Of a stretch of 64,000 bases of DNA, positions 41,330-54,012 are shown piece by piece. The position numbers were made by a program, and so were the translations under genes. Every line of letters begins with the position of its first letter. The stretch's first letter is position 1. The notes under the pieces were generated by a model. The model was given only the letters and a program-made list of their open reading frames with translations. It did no database searches and had not been told where the DNA came from. This DNA comes from Granulosicoccus sp. (lineage in GTDB: Bacteria; Pseudomonadota; Gammaproteobacteria; Granulosicoccales; Granulosicoccaceae), in assembly GCA_023301795.1 (NCBI GenBank), contig JALZVU010000139.1:31897-95896 (forward strand), read 5' to 3'.

Positions 41330-42748
41330 ATGAGCAAAGAGCTGCAAATAGAAGTGCGGGACTCACTGGCAGAAGTGCCGGCGGAGCAATGGAATGCGCT
41401 GAGCGACGACGGCAACCCATTCCTGCGCCACGAGTTCCTCCACACACTGGACACCTCTGGCTGTCTGGGTGACAGGACTGGCTGGTATCCTCGGTATTTT
41501 CTGCTTTGGGAGACTGATGAATCGGGCCAGCACCTTATCGGTGCGGTACCCACTTACATCAAGACGAACTCTTATGGAGAGTTCGTTTTTGACTGGGCTT
41601 GGGCTGAGGCTTATGAGCGCCACCAGATGGAGTACTACCCCAAACTGGTATCCAGCATCCCCTTCACCCCTGCCACCGGGCGCAGGTTGCTCACGCGTAG
41701 CGATCAACCCCTGGAAGAAACGATAAAGTTACTTGCAGCCGGCGTGCGACAGTTTGCACACAGTGAGCAGTTCTCAAGTGTGCATTTTCTGTTCGTGACT
41801 GAGGCGGAAAGTAATGTGTTGAGTGCGATAGAGCCAACAAGGGCTCCAGTTAAAAAAGCTGGGAAGGACACTGAGTCTGATAAACCTCAGGCTGACGGAT
41901 CTCAGTCAGATACGGATGAGAATCAGCCGGGTGCGGCCCAGCCGGGTGCGGCCCAGCCGAGTGCGGACCAACCGGAAGCGGCCCAAGCAGATGAAACCCA
42001 ACCGGATGCGGCCCAACCGAATGCAGCGCGATCAACTGACATTGATCAGCTTGCTGTCGTAACCGATCATTTGCGACGTCTTGATGTCCAATACCACTGG
42101 CGTAACGACGACTACACCGACTTTGACGATTTTTTATCTCGATGCACCGCTAAACGACGTAAAACCATTCGCCGTGAGCGCCGATATGTTACAGACGCAA
42201 ACCTGCGGCTTGAGCAACGTCTGGGATCAACATTAAGCGAACAGGAATGGCGCTGGGTACACCAGTTTTATAAATCTACATTCGACCGCAAATGGGGCAA
42301 CCCGTCACTGACGCGTGATTTCTTTGAGGGTATCGGAGAAAAAATGGGCGATAAAGTGCTTATCGTCTTCGCGTACGATCCTGAAGATGAACAACCCGAA
42401 TGGCCAGTGGCTTGCTCTATAATGTTTATTGGTACCAAAACTCTTTATGGCCGTTTCTGGGGCTGTCGGGCTGAATATAATGCCCTGCACTTTGAAGCCT
42501 GTTACTACCAAGGTATTGAATACTGTATTGCACACTCCATACTTCACTTTGAGCCCGGCGCACAAGGTGAACACAAGATTACCCGCGGGTTTATACCCAC
42601 TCTGACCCGCTCTGCACATTATATCCAACACCCTCAATTTCGTGACGCAATAGCAAATTTTCTGTCTCAAGAAACACCACATGTACAACAAAGGTGCAAG
42701 GGACTCAATGATTTGCTACCGTTCAAGGCAGAGTCATTAACAATTTGA
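41330..42748 (+). CDS. FemAB/GNAT-like protein (peptidoglycan-biosynthesis-type DUF482) with a Q/A/P-rich insertion
   Basis: GNPFLRHEFLHTLDTSGCLGDRTGWYPRYF; YTDFDDFLSRCTAKRRKTIRRERR; FEPGAQGEHKITRGF; internal QPGAAQPGAAQPSADQPEAAQ segment. Confidence 0.85.
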   Translation: MSKELQIEVRDSLAEVPAEQWNALSDDGNPFLRHEFLHTLDTSGCLGDRTGWYPRYFLLWETDESGQHLIGAVPTYIKTNSYGEFVFDWAWAEAYERHQMEYYPKLVSSIPFTPATGRRLLTRSDQPLEETIKLLAAGVRQFAHSEQFSSVHFLFVTEAESNVLSAIEPTRAPVKKAGKDTESDKPQADGSQSDTDENQPGAAQPGAAQPSADQPEAAQADETQPDAAQPNAARSTDIDQLAVVTDHLRRLDVQYHWRNDDYTDFDDFLSRCTAKRRKTIRRERRYVTDANLRLEQRLGSTLSEQEWRWVHQFYKSTFDRKWGNPSLTRDFFEGIGEKMGDKVLIVFAYDPEDEQPEWPVACSIMFIGTKTLYGRFWGCRAEYNALHFEACYYQGIEYCIAHSILHFEPGAQGEHKITRGFIPTLTRSAHYIQHPQFRDAIANFLSQETPHVQQRCKGLNDLLPFKAESLTI

Positions 42749-42754
42749 TACGTT

Positions 42755-43465
42755 ATGCCCATCCCTTTCCTTGCCCCCGATGATGATTTAACGCCGTTCC
42801 CATCGGTCAGCACAGCTTTAAGTGAGCCCAACGGCTTGCTTATGGCTGGTGGAAATCTCAGTCCACGACGGCTTATGGCAGCCTACCGTACGGGTGTTTT
42901 CCCCTGGTACGAAGCTGGCGAGCCTATCCTGTGGTGGTCACCAGATCCGCGCTGTGTTATCCGGCCGGACGACATCCGCGTGACTCGAAGCCTGCGTAAA
43001 ACCATTCGCAGCGGACATTTTGAAGTAACAGAAAACCTAGCCTACCGCGAAGTGATGAAGCAATGTGGTGCACCTCGAGCAGGCAGCTCGGGCACTTGGG
43101 TTACCAATGAGATGATTGATGCCTACTGCACACTAAACGTTATGGGGCACGCTCGATCTCTGGAAGTCTGGATGGGCCACCGGTTAGTGGGAGGGCTGTA
43201 CGGAATACAGATGGGAGAAGTGTTCGTCGGTGAATCAATGTTCTCCACCGAGCGAGACGCATCAAAAGTAGCACTTGCACATCTTGCCCAATGTGGCAAA
43301 TACAAGCTGATCGATTGTCAGCTGGAAACTGCTCACTTGGTGAGCATGGGCGCAGTTTCCATCAGCCGCGAACATTACACCGAATTGCTTGCCCAGCACG
43401 GCGATATGGCACAACGTAAGCAGATGTCTCCCGCCGGCATCATTTCGTTGCCGGCGGCTATTTGA
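42755..43465 (+). CDS. aat: Leucyl/phenylalanyl-tRNA--protein transferase
   Basis: PNGLLMAGGNLSPRRLMAAYRTGVFPWYEAGEPILWWSPDPRCVI; GESMFS. Confidence 0.95.
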   Translation: MPIPFLAPDDDLTPFPSVSTALSEPNGLLMAGGNLSPRRLMAAYRTGVFPWYEAGEPILWWSPDPRCVIRPDDIRVTRSLRKTIRSGHFEVTENLAYREVMKQCGAPRAGSSGTWVTNEMIDAYCTLNVMGHARSLEVWMGHRLVGGLYGIQMGEVFVGESMFSTERDASKVALAHLAQCGKYKLIDCQLETAHLVSMGAVSISREHYTELLAQHGDMAQRKQMSPAGIISLPAAI

Positions 43466-43489
43466 GCAGGGAGACAACTGCCAACTCAG

Positions 43490-44626
43490 TTAGATATGCT
43501 CAAGGATTGCCGCTTTTACGGATTCCAGATCGGCCTTCACAGTCCTAACATCTTCCTGACCTCGGATAGCGATATCAGGGTCCTTCAAACCGTGTCCGGT
43601 CAAAGTACAGGCAATCAGGCTACCTTCTGGAATGAGACCTGATTTGATATCCCTAAGAGCGCCGCACAACGATACAGCTGATGCGGGCTCACAAAAAACA
43701 CCTTCTTTGCGTGCCAGTAAAGCCTGAGTAGCGAGTAATTCCTCGTCACTTACCTCGTCAAACCATCCACCTGATTCCTCAACAGCCGCTTTTGCCAGAT
43801 CCCAACTTTGCGGGTTACCAATGCGAATGGCTGTTGCCAAGGTTTCAGGTTCGATAACCGGCTCACCTCGTAAAAATGGTGCTGCACCATCGGCTTGATA
43901 GCCGACCATTACCGGGCGCGTGCTAGTTATCGGGTTATCGAGGTAGGGGCACTGGCCGTTGCACAGTGTGCACGAGGCAGTGTTATGGCCACACGCTTCG
44001 CTATAGCCAATCCAGTAGCCTGAGATATTGCCAGCATTACCCACCGGAATACAGTGATAATCGGGCGCGCGTCCCAATGCCTCTACGATTTCGAAGGCGC
44101 CTGTTTTCTGGCCTTGCAGGCGGTAAGGGTTTATGGAATTCACTATGGCTACAGGTGCTTCACCCGCCACTTCTTTAACGAGCCTCATGCCGTCATCAAA
44201 GTTGCCTTTGATTTGCAACACCACAGCCCCGTGAGCGATGGCTTGAGCTAGTTTGCCCATCGGGATCTTGCCCTCAGGAATCAGCACGAAGGCCGTCATA
44301 CCTGCCCGGGCAGCGTAAGCAGCTGCGGCAGCCGAGGTGTTGCCAGTGGATGCGCAAACGATAGCTTTTGCGCCCTCTTCCGCGGCTTTACTGACCGCCA
44401 TGGTCATCCCTCTGTCTTTGAAGGAGCCTGTGGGATTCAGCCCCTCGTACTTAACGTAGATTTCAACGTTCTTACCCAGCTCACGTGGGATATTGTTCAA
44501 TTTGATGAGCGGTGTATCCCCTTCATTCAGGGTGATAACCGGAGTGCTTTCACTGACCGGGAGGCGATCCTTATATCGGTGAATAAGACCCTGATAGTGG
44601 GAAGATGAACGGGAAGAATCAGTCAT
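43490..44626 (-). CDS. thrC: Threonine synthase
   Basis: YVKYEGLNPTGSFKDRGMTMAVSKA (PLP Lys), CASTGNTSAAAAAYAARAG. Confidence 0.94.
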   Translation of the reverse strand: MTDSSRSSSHYQGLIHRYKDRLPVSESTPVITLNEGDTPLIKLNNIPRELGKNVEIYVKYEGLNPTGSFKDRGMTMAVSKAAEEGAKAIVCASTGNTSAAAAAYAARAGMTAFVLIPEGKIPMGKLAQAIAHGAVVLQIKGNFDDGMRLVKEVAGEAPVAIVNSINPYRLQGQKTGAFEIVEALGRAPDYHCIPVGNAGNISGYWIGYSEACGHNTASCTLCNGQCPYLDNPITSTRPVMVGYQADGAAPFLRGEPVIEPETLATAIRIGNPQSWDLAKAAVEESGGWFDEVSDEELLATQALLARKEGVFCEPASAVSLCGALRDIKSGLIPEGSLIACTLTGHGLKDPDIAIRGQEDVRTVKADLESVKAAILEHI

Positions 44627-44699
44627 GGTATGGGTACTTGCCGCAAGGGGACTTTTTGATCCTGAATGGGGTGAGTGCTGCCGTGTGATCTAGCCTGGA

Positions 44700-46058
44700 C
44701 TAAGCTAAGGATTCAACACGTAAGCGAACAACGGTTTGAGTGATTGTGCTGAGTGCCTGTAAGCGCTCGATGGCCTGCTCTATCAGCCCTTCGCGCACTC
44801 GGCGCGTCAGCAGAATAATGGGGACAACTGGAACATCAGCAGGGTTCTCGTCGCCATCAACGGGTAACTCTGGCTCTTTTTGCAAGATAGCTTCGATACT
44901 GATGCCAAGTTCTCCGAAAATGGCCGCAACGCTTGCCATAACACCGGGCTGATCCAGCGCCTGCAGTCTTAAGTAGTAGGCAGACCTGTAGTCAGCGGTG
45001 TCAAGTATGACGTGGGACTCCAGGGCATCGTTCTGAAACCCGAGAGAAGGTACACGATGAGCAGGCTTGGCATCCATAGCGCGAACCACATCGATAATAT
45101 CCGCAACCACTGATGAGCCAGTAGGTTCAGAACCTGCTCCGGGGCCGTAATACAAGGTTGGACCTACTGCATCGCCCTGCACCAGCACCGCGTTCATTAC
45201 GCCGTTAACATTAGCCAGCAAGCGGCTTGAAGGAATCAGCGTGGGGTGAACACGCATTTCAATGCCATCATCACGTCGTTTGGCAACACCCAGATGTTTA
45301 ATACGATAGCCAAGCTCTTCTGCAAATTCGACATCATCACGAGTGATTTTACTGATTCCTTCCGTGTACACGCCGTTAAATTGCAGCGGCATACCAAATG
45401 CCACGGATGCCATGATCGTAAGCTTGTGAGCCGCATCGATACCTTCCACATCAAACTCGGGATCAGCTTCTGCGTAACCGAGCGCTTGCGCTTCGGCCAA
45501 TACATCTTCAAAACTGCGACCCTTTTCAGCCATTTCCGAGAGAATGAAATTACCCGTGCCGTTGATGATGCCAGCAAGCCACTGAATGCGATTGGCGGCA
45601 AGGCCTTCACGCAGGGCTTTGATAATCGGAATGCCACCTGCTACGGAGGACTCGTAGGCGACCACAACGCCCTTTTTCTGGGCGGCGGCAATAAGCTCAT
45701 TGCCGTGGACCGCAATCAGGGCTTTGTTGGCAGTGATAACGTGCTTGCCGTTTTCAATCGCGCTGTGCAGCAGAGACAGCGCCGGATCATCTCCGCCCAT
45801 AGCCTCACAGACGATGTCTATTTCCGGATCATTTACCAGAGACGCTGCGTCCGTGGTGACGTGAATGCCAAGTTCCAGAGCCTCAGCCTTGCCCTGGTTA
45901 CGTACAGCAGCACTGACGAGTTGAATGGGGCGACCTGTACGCCGCTCGATCTCAGCAGCGTTACGCGCGAGAATATTAGCAACGCCCTGGCCCACAGTGC
46001 CAAGGCCCAGTAGGCCAATCTTAACCGGTTTCAAAAAGCTCTCCTGCCGAGAAATCAT
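44700..46058 (-). CDS. hom: Homoserine dehydrogenase
   Basis: IGLLGLGTVGQGVANIL; LAGIINGTGNFILSEMAEKG..AEADPEFDVEGIDAAHKLTIMAS; C-terminal ACT-like region. Confidence 0.95.
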   Translation of the reverse strand: MISRQESFLKPVKIGLLGLGTVGQGVANILARNAAEIERRTGRPIQLVSAAVRNQGKAEALELGIHVTTDAASLVNDPEIDIVCEAMGGDDPALSLLHSAIENGKHVITANKALIAVHGNELIAAAQKKGVVVAYESSVAGGIPIIKALREGLAANRIQWLAGIINGTGNFILSEMAEKGRSFEDVLAEAQALGYAEADPEFDVEGIDAAHKLTIMASVAFGMPLQFNGVYTEGISKITRDDVEFAEELGYRIKHLGVAKRRDDGIEMRVHPTLIPSSRLLANVNGVMNAVLVQGDAVGPTLYYGPGAGSEPTGSSVVADIIDVVRAMDAKPAHRVPSLGFQNDALESHVILDTADYRSAYYLRLQALDQPGVMASVAAIFGELGISIEAILQKEPELPVDGDENPADVPVVPIILLTRRVREGLIEQAIERLQALSTITQTVVRLRVESLA

Positions 46059-46114
46059 TAAGCGAGTTGTGGCCGACAGATGTCTACGACCGCGAGAAAC
46101 GCTATTATACCGAT

Positions 46115-46504
46115 ATGAAAATGCATCTAGAGACTTCTGATCAAAACCTGATCAGCAATTACGGGATAGGTGTCTTGAGTGTCAATGGCCAAGACTACCG
46201 AAGTAACGTTCTGATCACCCAGACACGGGTGGTAGAAGACTGGTTTAGCGGCTCGGTGAAGGAGCTGACCATGGAGCACTTTGCGCCGCTTTTCGATGGT
46301 TTAGAGGCAGAAGTTCCCGAAATCGTCTTGCTTGGCTCAGGTTCTGAGCATATTTTTCCTGATTTCGCCTTAATGGCTGAGCTTAAAAAAAAGGGAGTGG
46401 CGCTGGAGGTAATGAATACGCGGGCTGCTTGTCGCACCTATAGCGTGTTGGTCAGTGAGTATCGACCAGTGGCGGCGGCCTTGATTCAGATTTCAACATC
46501 TTAG
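46115..46504 (+). CDS. Mth938-like (DUF498) domain protein
   Basis: SYGIGVLSVNGQDYRSNVLIT-type core, VLLGSGSEHIFPD, MNTRAACRTYSVLVSEYRPVAAALI. Confidence 0.85.
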   Translation: MKMHLETSDQNLISNYGIGVLSVNGQDYRSNVLITQTRVVEDWFSGSVKELTMEHFAPLFDGLEAEVPEIVLLGSGSEHIFPDFALMAELKKKGVALEVMNTRAACRTYSVLVSEYRPVAAALIQISTS

Positions 46505-46573
46505 TCTGCACGATCCTGATTCGGCGATTGTCGGCAAATACCATTCAGTCACACCTGCGCAAAGGCTACTAAC

Positions 46574-49171
<2,598 letters not shown>

Positions 49172-49354
49172 ACCGAAACCCGGATTACGTCTTAGAGCGG
49201 TCCATCTTAACGATATCACTCAAGCAGTTTTACCATTTGACAATCTTCTTCTTGCGTTCCTTGTTAGATCCCATACTCACAGCTGATTAACGCAAGTACG
49301 TCCAGAGAGCAAGATGAGAGCTATTGTGGCCAAAAATGAACACAAGAGACGTTT

Positions 49355-50443
49355 ATGACAATCAAAGATGACAAAGACATCTTCCAGGTACTTCAATCCA
49401 TAAAGCGAGTGCTTGTCTATCTGGCTGTTCTTCTATCGAGTGTCATATTCTATTTTGGCAAAGATATCGTTATGCCCATCGTACTCGGGCTACTGATTAG
49501 CCTGGCGTTGGCTCCCATTGTCAGGCTCATGCAACAAGCGAAAATTCCAGCACCATTAGCAGCATTGGCATTGGTCGCTGTCTTGTCTTCTGCGTTTGCA
49601 ATGGGTGTCAGTGCCATGAGTGAGCCAGTTGGGCAAATGTTATCAACACTTCCCGATATCGGCGCAAAGATTCAAGGATATATTCAACCCTACCAGCCCA
49701 CTATTGATGAAATTTCACGCGCGGGGCAGCGGGTAGACCAACTTACTGGAAAATCAGATGAAGGCACACAGGGCGTGATCATAGAAGGGCCGGGGTTGAT
49801 TAACTCAGCAACTTCTTCAGTGGCAACTGGCATCACAACAGTACTTATAGCATTGCTGCTCAGCGTGTTCATCCTGGGCTCTGGCAATCTGTTCTACGAG
49901 AAACTGGTAGCGTCAGCGCCCGCGCTCAGTGATAAAAAACGTGCGATCAAAATAATCAACACCGTAGAGAGATCAGTATCTCAGTACCTGTTGACGATCA
50001 CAATCATTAACGCATGCCTTGGGATAGTTGTCGGCACCTTGCTCTACCTGTTCGGCATTCCGAACGCTGTGCTATGGGGAGTCATCGCGGCTGCTTTTAA
50101 TTTCCTCCCATTTCTGGGCGCTATCGCAGGAGCTCTGTTTCTCGCAACGGTGTCTCTAGGTATGTACGATTCGTTCAGTGCTGCCATTTTGCCACCAATC
50201 ATTTACTACGCATGCAGTGCAATAGAGGGGAATTTTATTACACCCATTGTTGTCGGTCAGCGACTACAACTTAATATTGTAGCCGTATTTTTGAGTGTCG
50301 CTATCTGGGGTTGGTTGTGGGGACTTGCAGGCGCTTTGATGGCTGTGCCTATCTTGGTTTTCCTCAGTGTGCTGTGCGCCAACGTGGATTCATTGCGAGT
50401 GGTTGGGCATTTTATTACAGGGCGAGTATCAACCAACCGCTGA
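49355..50443 (+). CDS. AI-2E-family transporter (PerM-like)
   Basis: Multi-TM protein with PIVLGLLISLALAPIVRLMQQAKIP and AAAFNFLPFLGAIAGALFLATVSL, EGNFITPIVVGQRLQLNIVAVFLSV. Confidence 0.9.
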   Translation: MTIKDDKDIFQVLQSIKRVLVYLAVLLSSVIFYFGKDIVMPIVLGLLISLALAPIVRLMQQAKIPAPLAALALVAVLSSAFAMGVSAMSEPVGQMLSTLPDIGAKIQGYIQPYQPTIDEISRAGQRVDQLTGKSDEGTQGVIIEGPGLINSATSSVATGITTVLIALLLSVFILGSGNLFYEKLVASAPALSDKKRAIKIINTVERSVSQYLLTITIINACLGIVVGTLLYLFGIPNAVLWGVIAAAFNFLPFLGAIAGALFLATVSLGMYDSFSAAILPPIIYYACSAIEGNFITPIVVGQRLQLNIVAVFLSVAIWGWLWGLAGALMAVPILVFLSVLCANVDSLRVVGHFITGRVSTNR

Positions 50444-50540
50444 TAATGCGCTCTGTTGCTGCCTGCTGTGACATTTTACAATGCACAAATGAACCCTTCT
50501 ATCTAGCATAGAATTGGTGCCTCACGTTTAGGCCTGACCG

Positions 50541-50948
50541 GTGATGAATAATTCCAGCTTCAAGGTAGATACACTAATCGTCGAAGACGATGTGTTGATG
50601 CACAACGCATTCATGAAGCTGACCTCCAGAATGGGTTTGAATTCAAGAGGGGTGAGAACTCATGCAGAAGCAAGGCTGGCGATTGACACGCGAACCCCAC
50701 AACTACTCTTGACCGACTGGAATTTAGGTCATCACCTCACTGGCATAGACGTGGCAAATTATGTGGTGAAACACAATGAACAGTGTCAAATTATATTTTG
50801 TACTGGTAATTGTATTATTTCTCTGAAACGCCAAACCGTACACTTGAATAACTGCCGATTTCTCCACAAACCTATCGCACTAAAACACTTAAAAGACACC
50901 ATCAGTGACGTACTTATCGCCAGTGGGCACTGGCCACGCAATCTTTGA
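50541..50948 (+). CDS. Single-domain response regulator
   Basis: TLIVEDDVLMHNAFMKL, LLLTDWNLGHHLTGIDVANYV, RFLHKPIALKHLKDTI. Confidence 0.85.
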   Translation: MMNNSSFKVDTLIVEDDVLMHNAFMKLTSRMGLNSRGVRTHAEARLAIDTRTPQLLLTDWNLGHHLTGIDVANYVVKHNEQCQIIFCTGNCIISLKRQTVHLNNCRFLHKPIALKHLKDTISDVLIASGHWPRNL

Positions 50949-50973
50949 CTACCTTTTCCATCTGAATAATTCA

Positions 50974-52371
50974 TTACTGTATATTGGCAGGCTGTTCAGA
51001 GGACACACCTTCATCGTTTCGGTTCAAGCGGTTGTACAAGGTCTTGAGACTGATACCAAGGATCTTTGCGCTTTTGCTTTTATTGTTACCGTGCGCCTTC
51101 AACGTGGCTTCGATAAGCTGGGCTTCCACTTGCCTGAATGTTTGCCCAACAAAAGGAGCGATTTTATTGTCTGAATGAATCTCGGCCCCTCCGAATTGCA
51201 CTGCATCTGCGGCAATTTCTTCTCCCGGCTCAGTGACTCGGTAGGCGATAAGCATCAGGTTCGTCAATTCAACCAGATTGCCAGGCCAATAGTGGGCGCG
51301 CAACCTTTCTATCATCGCTGTTGAAACACTTTTCTCGGTCTCAAATACACGATTCAACTGCTCTACCGCATAGCGGGCAAGATGCTCTATATCTTCTTGG
51401 CGTTCAACCAAGGGTGGCACAACAAGCGTCGTGGCAGACAAAGCATAATAGAGTGGCTCGTAGAACCTGCCGTCGGACAAAGCTTGGGTCACAGGCTCCC
51501 TTAGGATGCCGATGATGGAACAATCATACTGTAACGACGCAGAGGCGTTGCTCGCAATGGACTCACCCGCCGCAATAAAATGCGCTAGCTTACGCTGCAC
51601 AATCTGTGGCAACGCGGAGATGTCATCCAGCACCAGCGTGCCACCATCAGCTTTGGCAAGATAACCTTCTACCGCTCTGGTTGTATCGGATTCGCCCAAT
51701 CGGTCTTGTGGTCCAAAAAAACGCTCAACAGCGCGCTCGTCGTCTTCACTGGCGCAGTTGATTAATAGAGCGCTGCCAGTTTGTCGGCTGTAATGATGTA
51801 TTAACGCTGCATTATCAGCTTTTTGAACGCCAGACTGGCCCGTAACAAGTGCACGTACCGGGATGTTTTCGGCAATTTTCTTGATACTAGCCAATAGCTG
51901 CCGACCGACCACCGAGACCCCTTCCAAAGCCCCTAGACCCGGCTTCAAATGGGCCGGATAGCTCTGAGGCGTAACAGCCTTCAATCGCCGAGTTGCATCT
52001 GCACGCCTTACAGAACGAAGTATATCGTCGGCACTGGCGGGCTTCAAAATAAAGTCAAACACCCCAGCTTGCAGACACTTGTACGTTTTTTCCGAGTCTT
52101 CTGTGCCGCTAATGATGATGACCTCTCCTACGCCTCCAGTTTTCATCAGTTGTATCGTCGCAACTCCATCACCATCTGGCAATGAAAGATCGAGCAATAC
52201 AATCTCAGGTGAGCACTTATCAACCAGCGCCATTCCTTGCGCGAGTGTGTGGGCACAAACGGCCGTATAACCCGCCCTGACCAACAGCCGCTGTATAGCT
52301 GTTGCGGCAGCCACATCATCTTCGACAACCAATACATCAATCCGATTCACGTTGTTCATCCCATTCGTCAT
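50974..52371 (-). CDS. NtrC-like response regulator with degenerate AAA+ domain
   Basis: REC (IVLLDLSLPDGDG); Walker A position reads GQSGVQKA; no GAFTGA; LVLDDI; C-terminal Fis HTH NNKSKSAKILGISLKTLYNRL. Confidence 0.88.
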   Translation of the reverse strand: MTNGMNNVNRIDVLVVEDDVAAATAIQRLLVRAGYTAVCAHTLAQGMALVDKCSPEIVLLDLSLPDGDGVATIQLMKTGGVGEVIIISGTEDSEKTYKCLQAGVFDFILKPASADDILRSVRRADATRRLKAVTPQSYPAHLKPGLGALEGVSVVGRQLLASIKKIAENIPVRALVTGQSGVQKADNAALIHHYSRQTGSALLINCASEDDERAVERFFGPQDRLGESDTTRAVEGYLAKADGGTLVLDDISALPQIVQRKLAHFIAAGESIASNASASLQYDCSIIGILREPVTQALSDGRFYEPLYYALSATTLVVPPLVERQEDIEHLARYAVEQLNRVFETEKSVSTAMIERLRAHYWPGNLVELTNLMLIAYRVTEPGEEIAADAVQFGGAEIHSDNKIAPFVGQTFRQVEAQLIEATLKAHGNNKSKSAKILGISLKTLYNRLNRNDEGVSSEQPANIQ

Positions 52372-52405
52372 TGTCGACAGCTTGTTTGCGATTCCATGTG
52401 CGAAG

Positions 52406-53770
52406 CTAATAGGAATTTAGACGGTTGTATAGCGTCTTTAAACTGATATCAAGTGTGCGTGCAGTTCGCTCTTTATCACCGCTACTGTGCGCAAGGGTTG
52501 CCAACAGAAGTTCTTTCTCCATCTCCCAAACGGTCGATCCCACCCACGCATTGATATCGGGATTAAGTAATGTCTGTTCGCTATTACTGACTCCATCGCT
52601 GATCTCGACAGTGTGACCAGGCAACGTTGCAGCCAATGCCCTTTTGATAGCGCTGCGTAACTCCAGAATATTATGTGGCCACGACTGGCTTTGTAGCAGG
52701 TTCAAGGAGGACTCACTGAATTGATAGCTATCCGGTAAATCAGCAGCAGTGGCTTGCAAGATGAAGTTGGCTATACGCGGAAGATCTTTGCGACATTGTT
52801 GTAGCGTGGGCACAGTGAGTGTGTTTTGCATTAAGCGGAACAGAAAGTCGCTGCGCAACGAAGACTCATCGACGTCTGCAGTCGCCTTATCTCTGGCTAT
52901 CCCGACAATTGCCAAAGTGGCCTGTGCCCCATCTTTGCCGTTTACCCGCTTGAACTGACCACTGTCAAATACGGGCAGTAACCTAGCTTGAAGCTGCTTG
53001 GACAAGTGTTCCACATAGTCAAGCACTAGAGTGCCGGCAGCAGCCTGCTCTATATAACCCTCGTGCAGTATGTCACCGCTTTCAGGATCCTCTTGTCCAA
53101 AGAAACGCACTACCGTATCCGAATTCTCCACCTCTTGGCAGTCCACCACGACCAACGGCCCCGGTCGACGTCCACGGCGATGCACCTCCCGTGCTACCGC
53201 AAGCTTATCCACACCACACTCACCGTCGATCAACGAGTGGGCTCGACTACGTTCAGCACTTAAACTCATTGCCGTTCTTAAGGCAACCAGCGAAGGGTGG
53301 TCTCCGTGGTAGATCCAACACGGCTCCGAGTCTTGCACTCGGTCAGAAGCGGCCTCCATGGCTTTGCGGTTGCTTGAGAGATGGATCTTGAGTTCTTCCA
53401 GACTCACCGGTTTATGCAGCAACTCTACAGCCCTGTGCCGAATGCTTTTGATTATGGTGCGCTGTGATGCGTCGCCACTGATCACGATGAACCTGCCACG
53501 AGTGTCATTGCGAAGCTCACCCATCAAGTCAAGCCCATTCCCATCCGGCAGACTGATGTCAACCAGCATGAGATCAGGCGCGAGTTCGCGGATGGCAGCT
53601 CGCGCCGCAGCTATCGTGTGCGTCAAACGCACCACGTAGCCAAGCGAGACAAGCACCCGCTTGTAAACACTCGCCGAGGCCAGATCGTCTTCAAGAACCA
53701 GCGCTGTTGGCGGTCGTGGGTTTTGCAGGCCACCAACCTGGATTGGGGAATTCTCGTTGCCAGTTTTCAT
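52406..53770 (-). CDS. NtrC-like response regulator with degenerate AAA+ domain
   Basis: REC (LMLVDISLPDGNG); Walker A position reads GECGVDKLA; no GAFTGA; LVLDYV; C-terminal HTH GDKERTARTLDISLKTLYNRL. Confidence 0.88.
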   Translation of the reverse strand: MKTGNENSPIQVGGLQNPRPPTALVLEDDLASASVYKRVLVSLGYVVRLTHTIAAARAAIRELAPDLMLVDISLPDGNGLDLMGELRNDTRGRFIVISGDASQRTIIKSIRHRAVELLHKPVSLEELKIHLSSNRKAMEAASDRVQDSEPCWIYHGDHPSLVALRTAMSLSAERSRAHSLIDGECGVDKLAVAREVHRRGRRPGPLVVVDCQEVENSDTVVRFFGQEDPESGDILHEGYIEQAAAGTLVLDYVEHLSKQLQARLLPVFDSGQFKRVNGKDGAQATLAIVGIARDKATADVDESSLRSDFLFRLMQNTLTVPTLQQCRKDLPRIANFILQATAADLPDSYQFSESSLNLLQSQSWPHNILELRSAIKRALAATLPGHTVEISDGVSNSEQTLLNPDINAWVGSTVWEMEKELLLATLAHSSGDKERTARTLDISLKTLYNRLNSY

Positions 53771-53943
53771 AAGCGATTATGCCTCTGGAGAACCGGCGCA
53801 CACGTTTTTGTAACTTTTACACGGATAATGGCCATACCCAGAACGACTGTGAAAGCGATTCCAGCCGGTGCTTGAAAACCGAATCTTTGCACCGCAATCA
53901 CCAAGCCACCAACAGCCCCTAGCCGGAAAAACGGGAGCGGCAT
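53767..53943 (-). CDS. Small hydrophobic ORF (58 aa) overlapping the downstream regulator start by ATGA
   Basis: Hand translation of the minus strand: MPLPFFRLGAVGGLVIAVQRFGFQAPAGIAFTVVLGMAIIRVKVTKTCAPVLQRHNRL; stop TGA overlaps the ATG at 53770. Confidence 0.45.
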   Translation of the reverse strand: MPLPFFRLGAVGGLVIAVQRFGFQAPAGIAFTVVLGMAIIRVKVTKTCAPVLQRHNRL

Positions 53944-54012
53944 TTGACTATCTCCACTAAAAACGAGCAGAGCTGTAGGCAGAATTTACGTTATTGTACA
54001 GCTTGTATCATA

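Noticed and set aside
45246-46013. 255-aa plus-strand ORF antisense to hom
   Set aside because: Fully overlaps the well-supported homoserine dehydrogenase gene; no recognisable domain.
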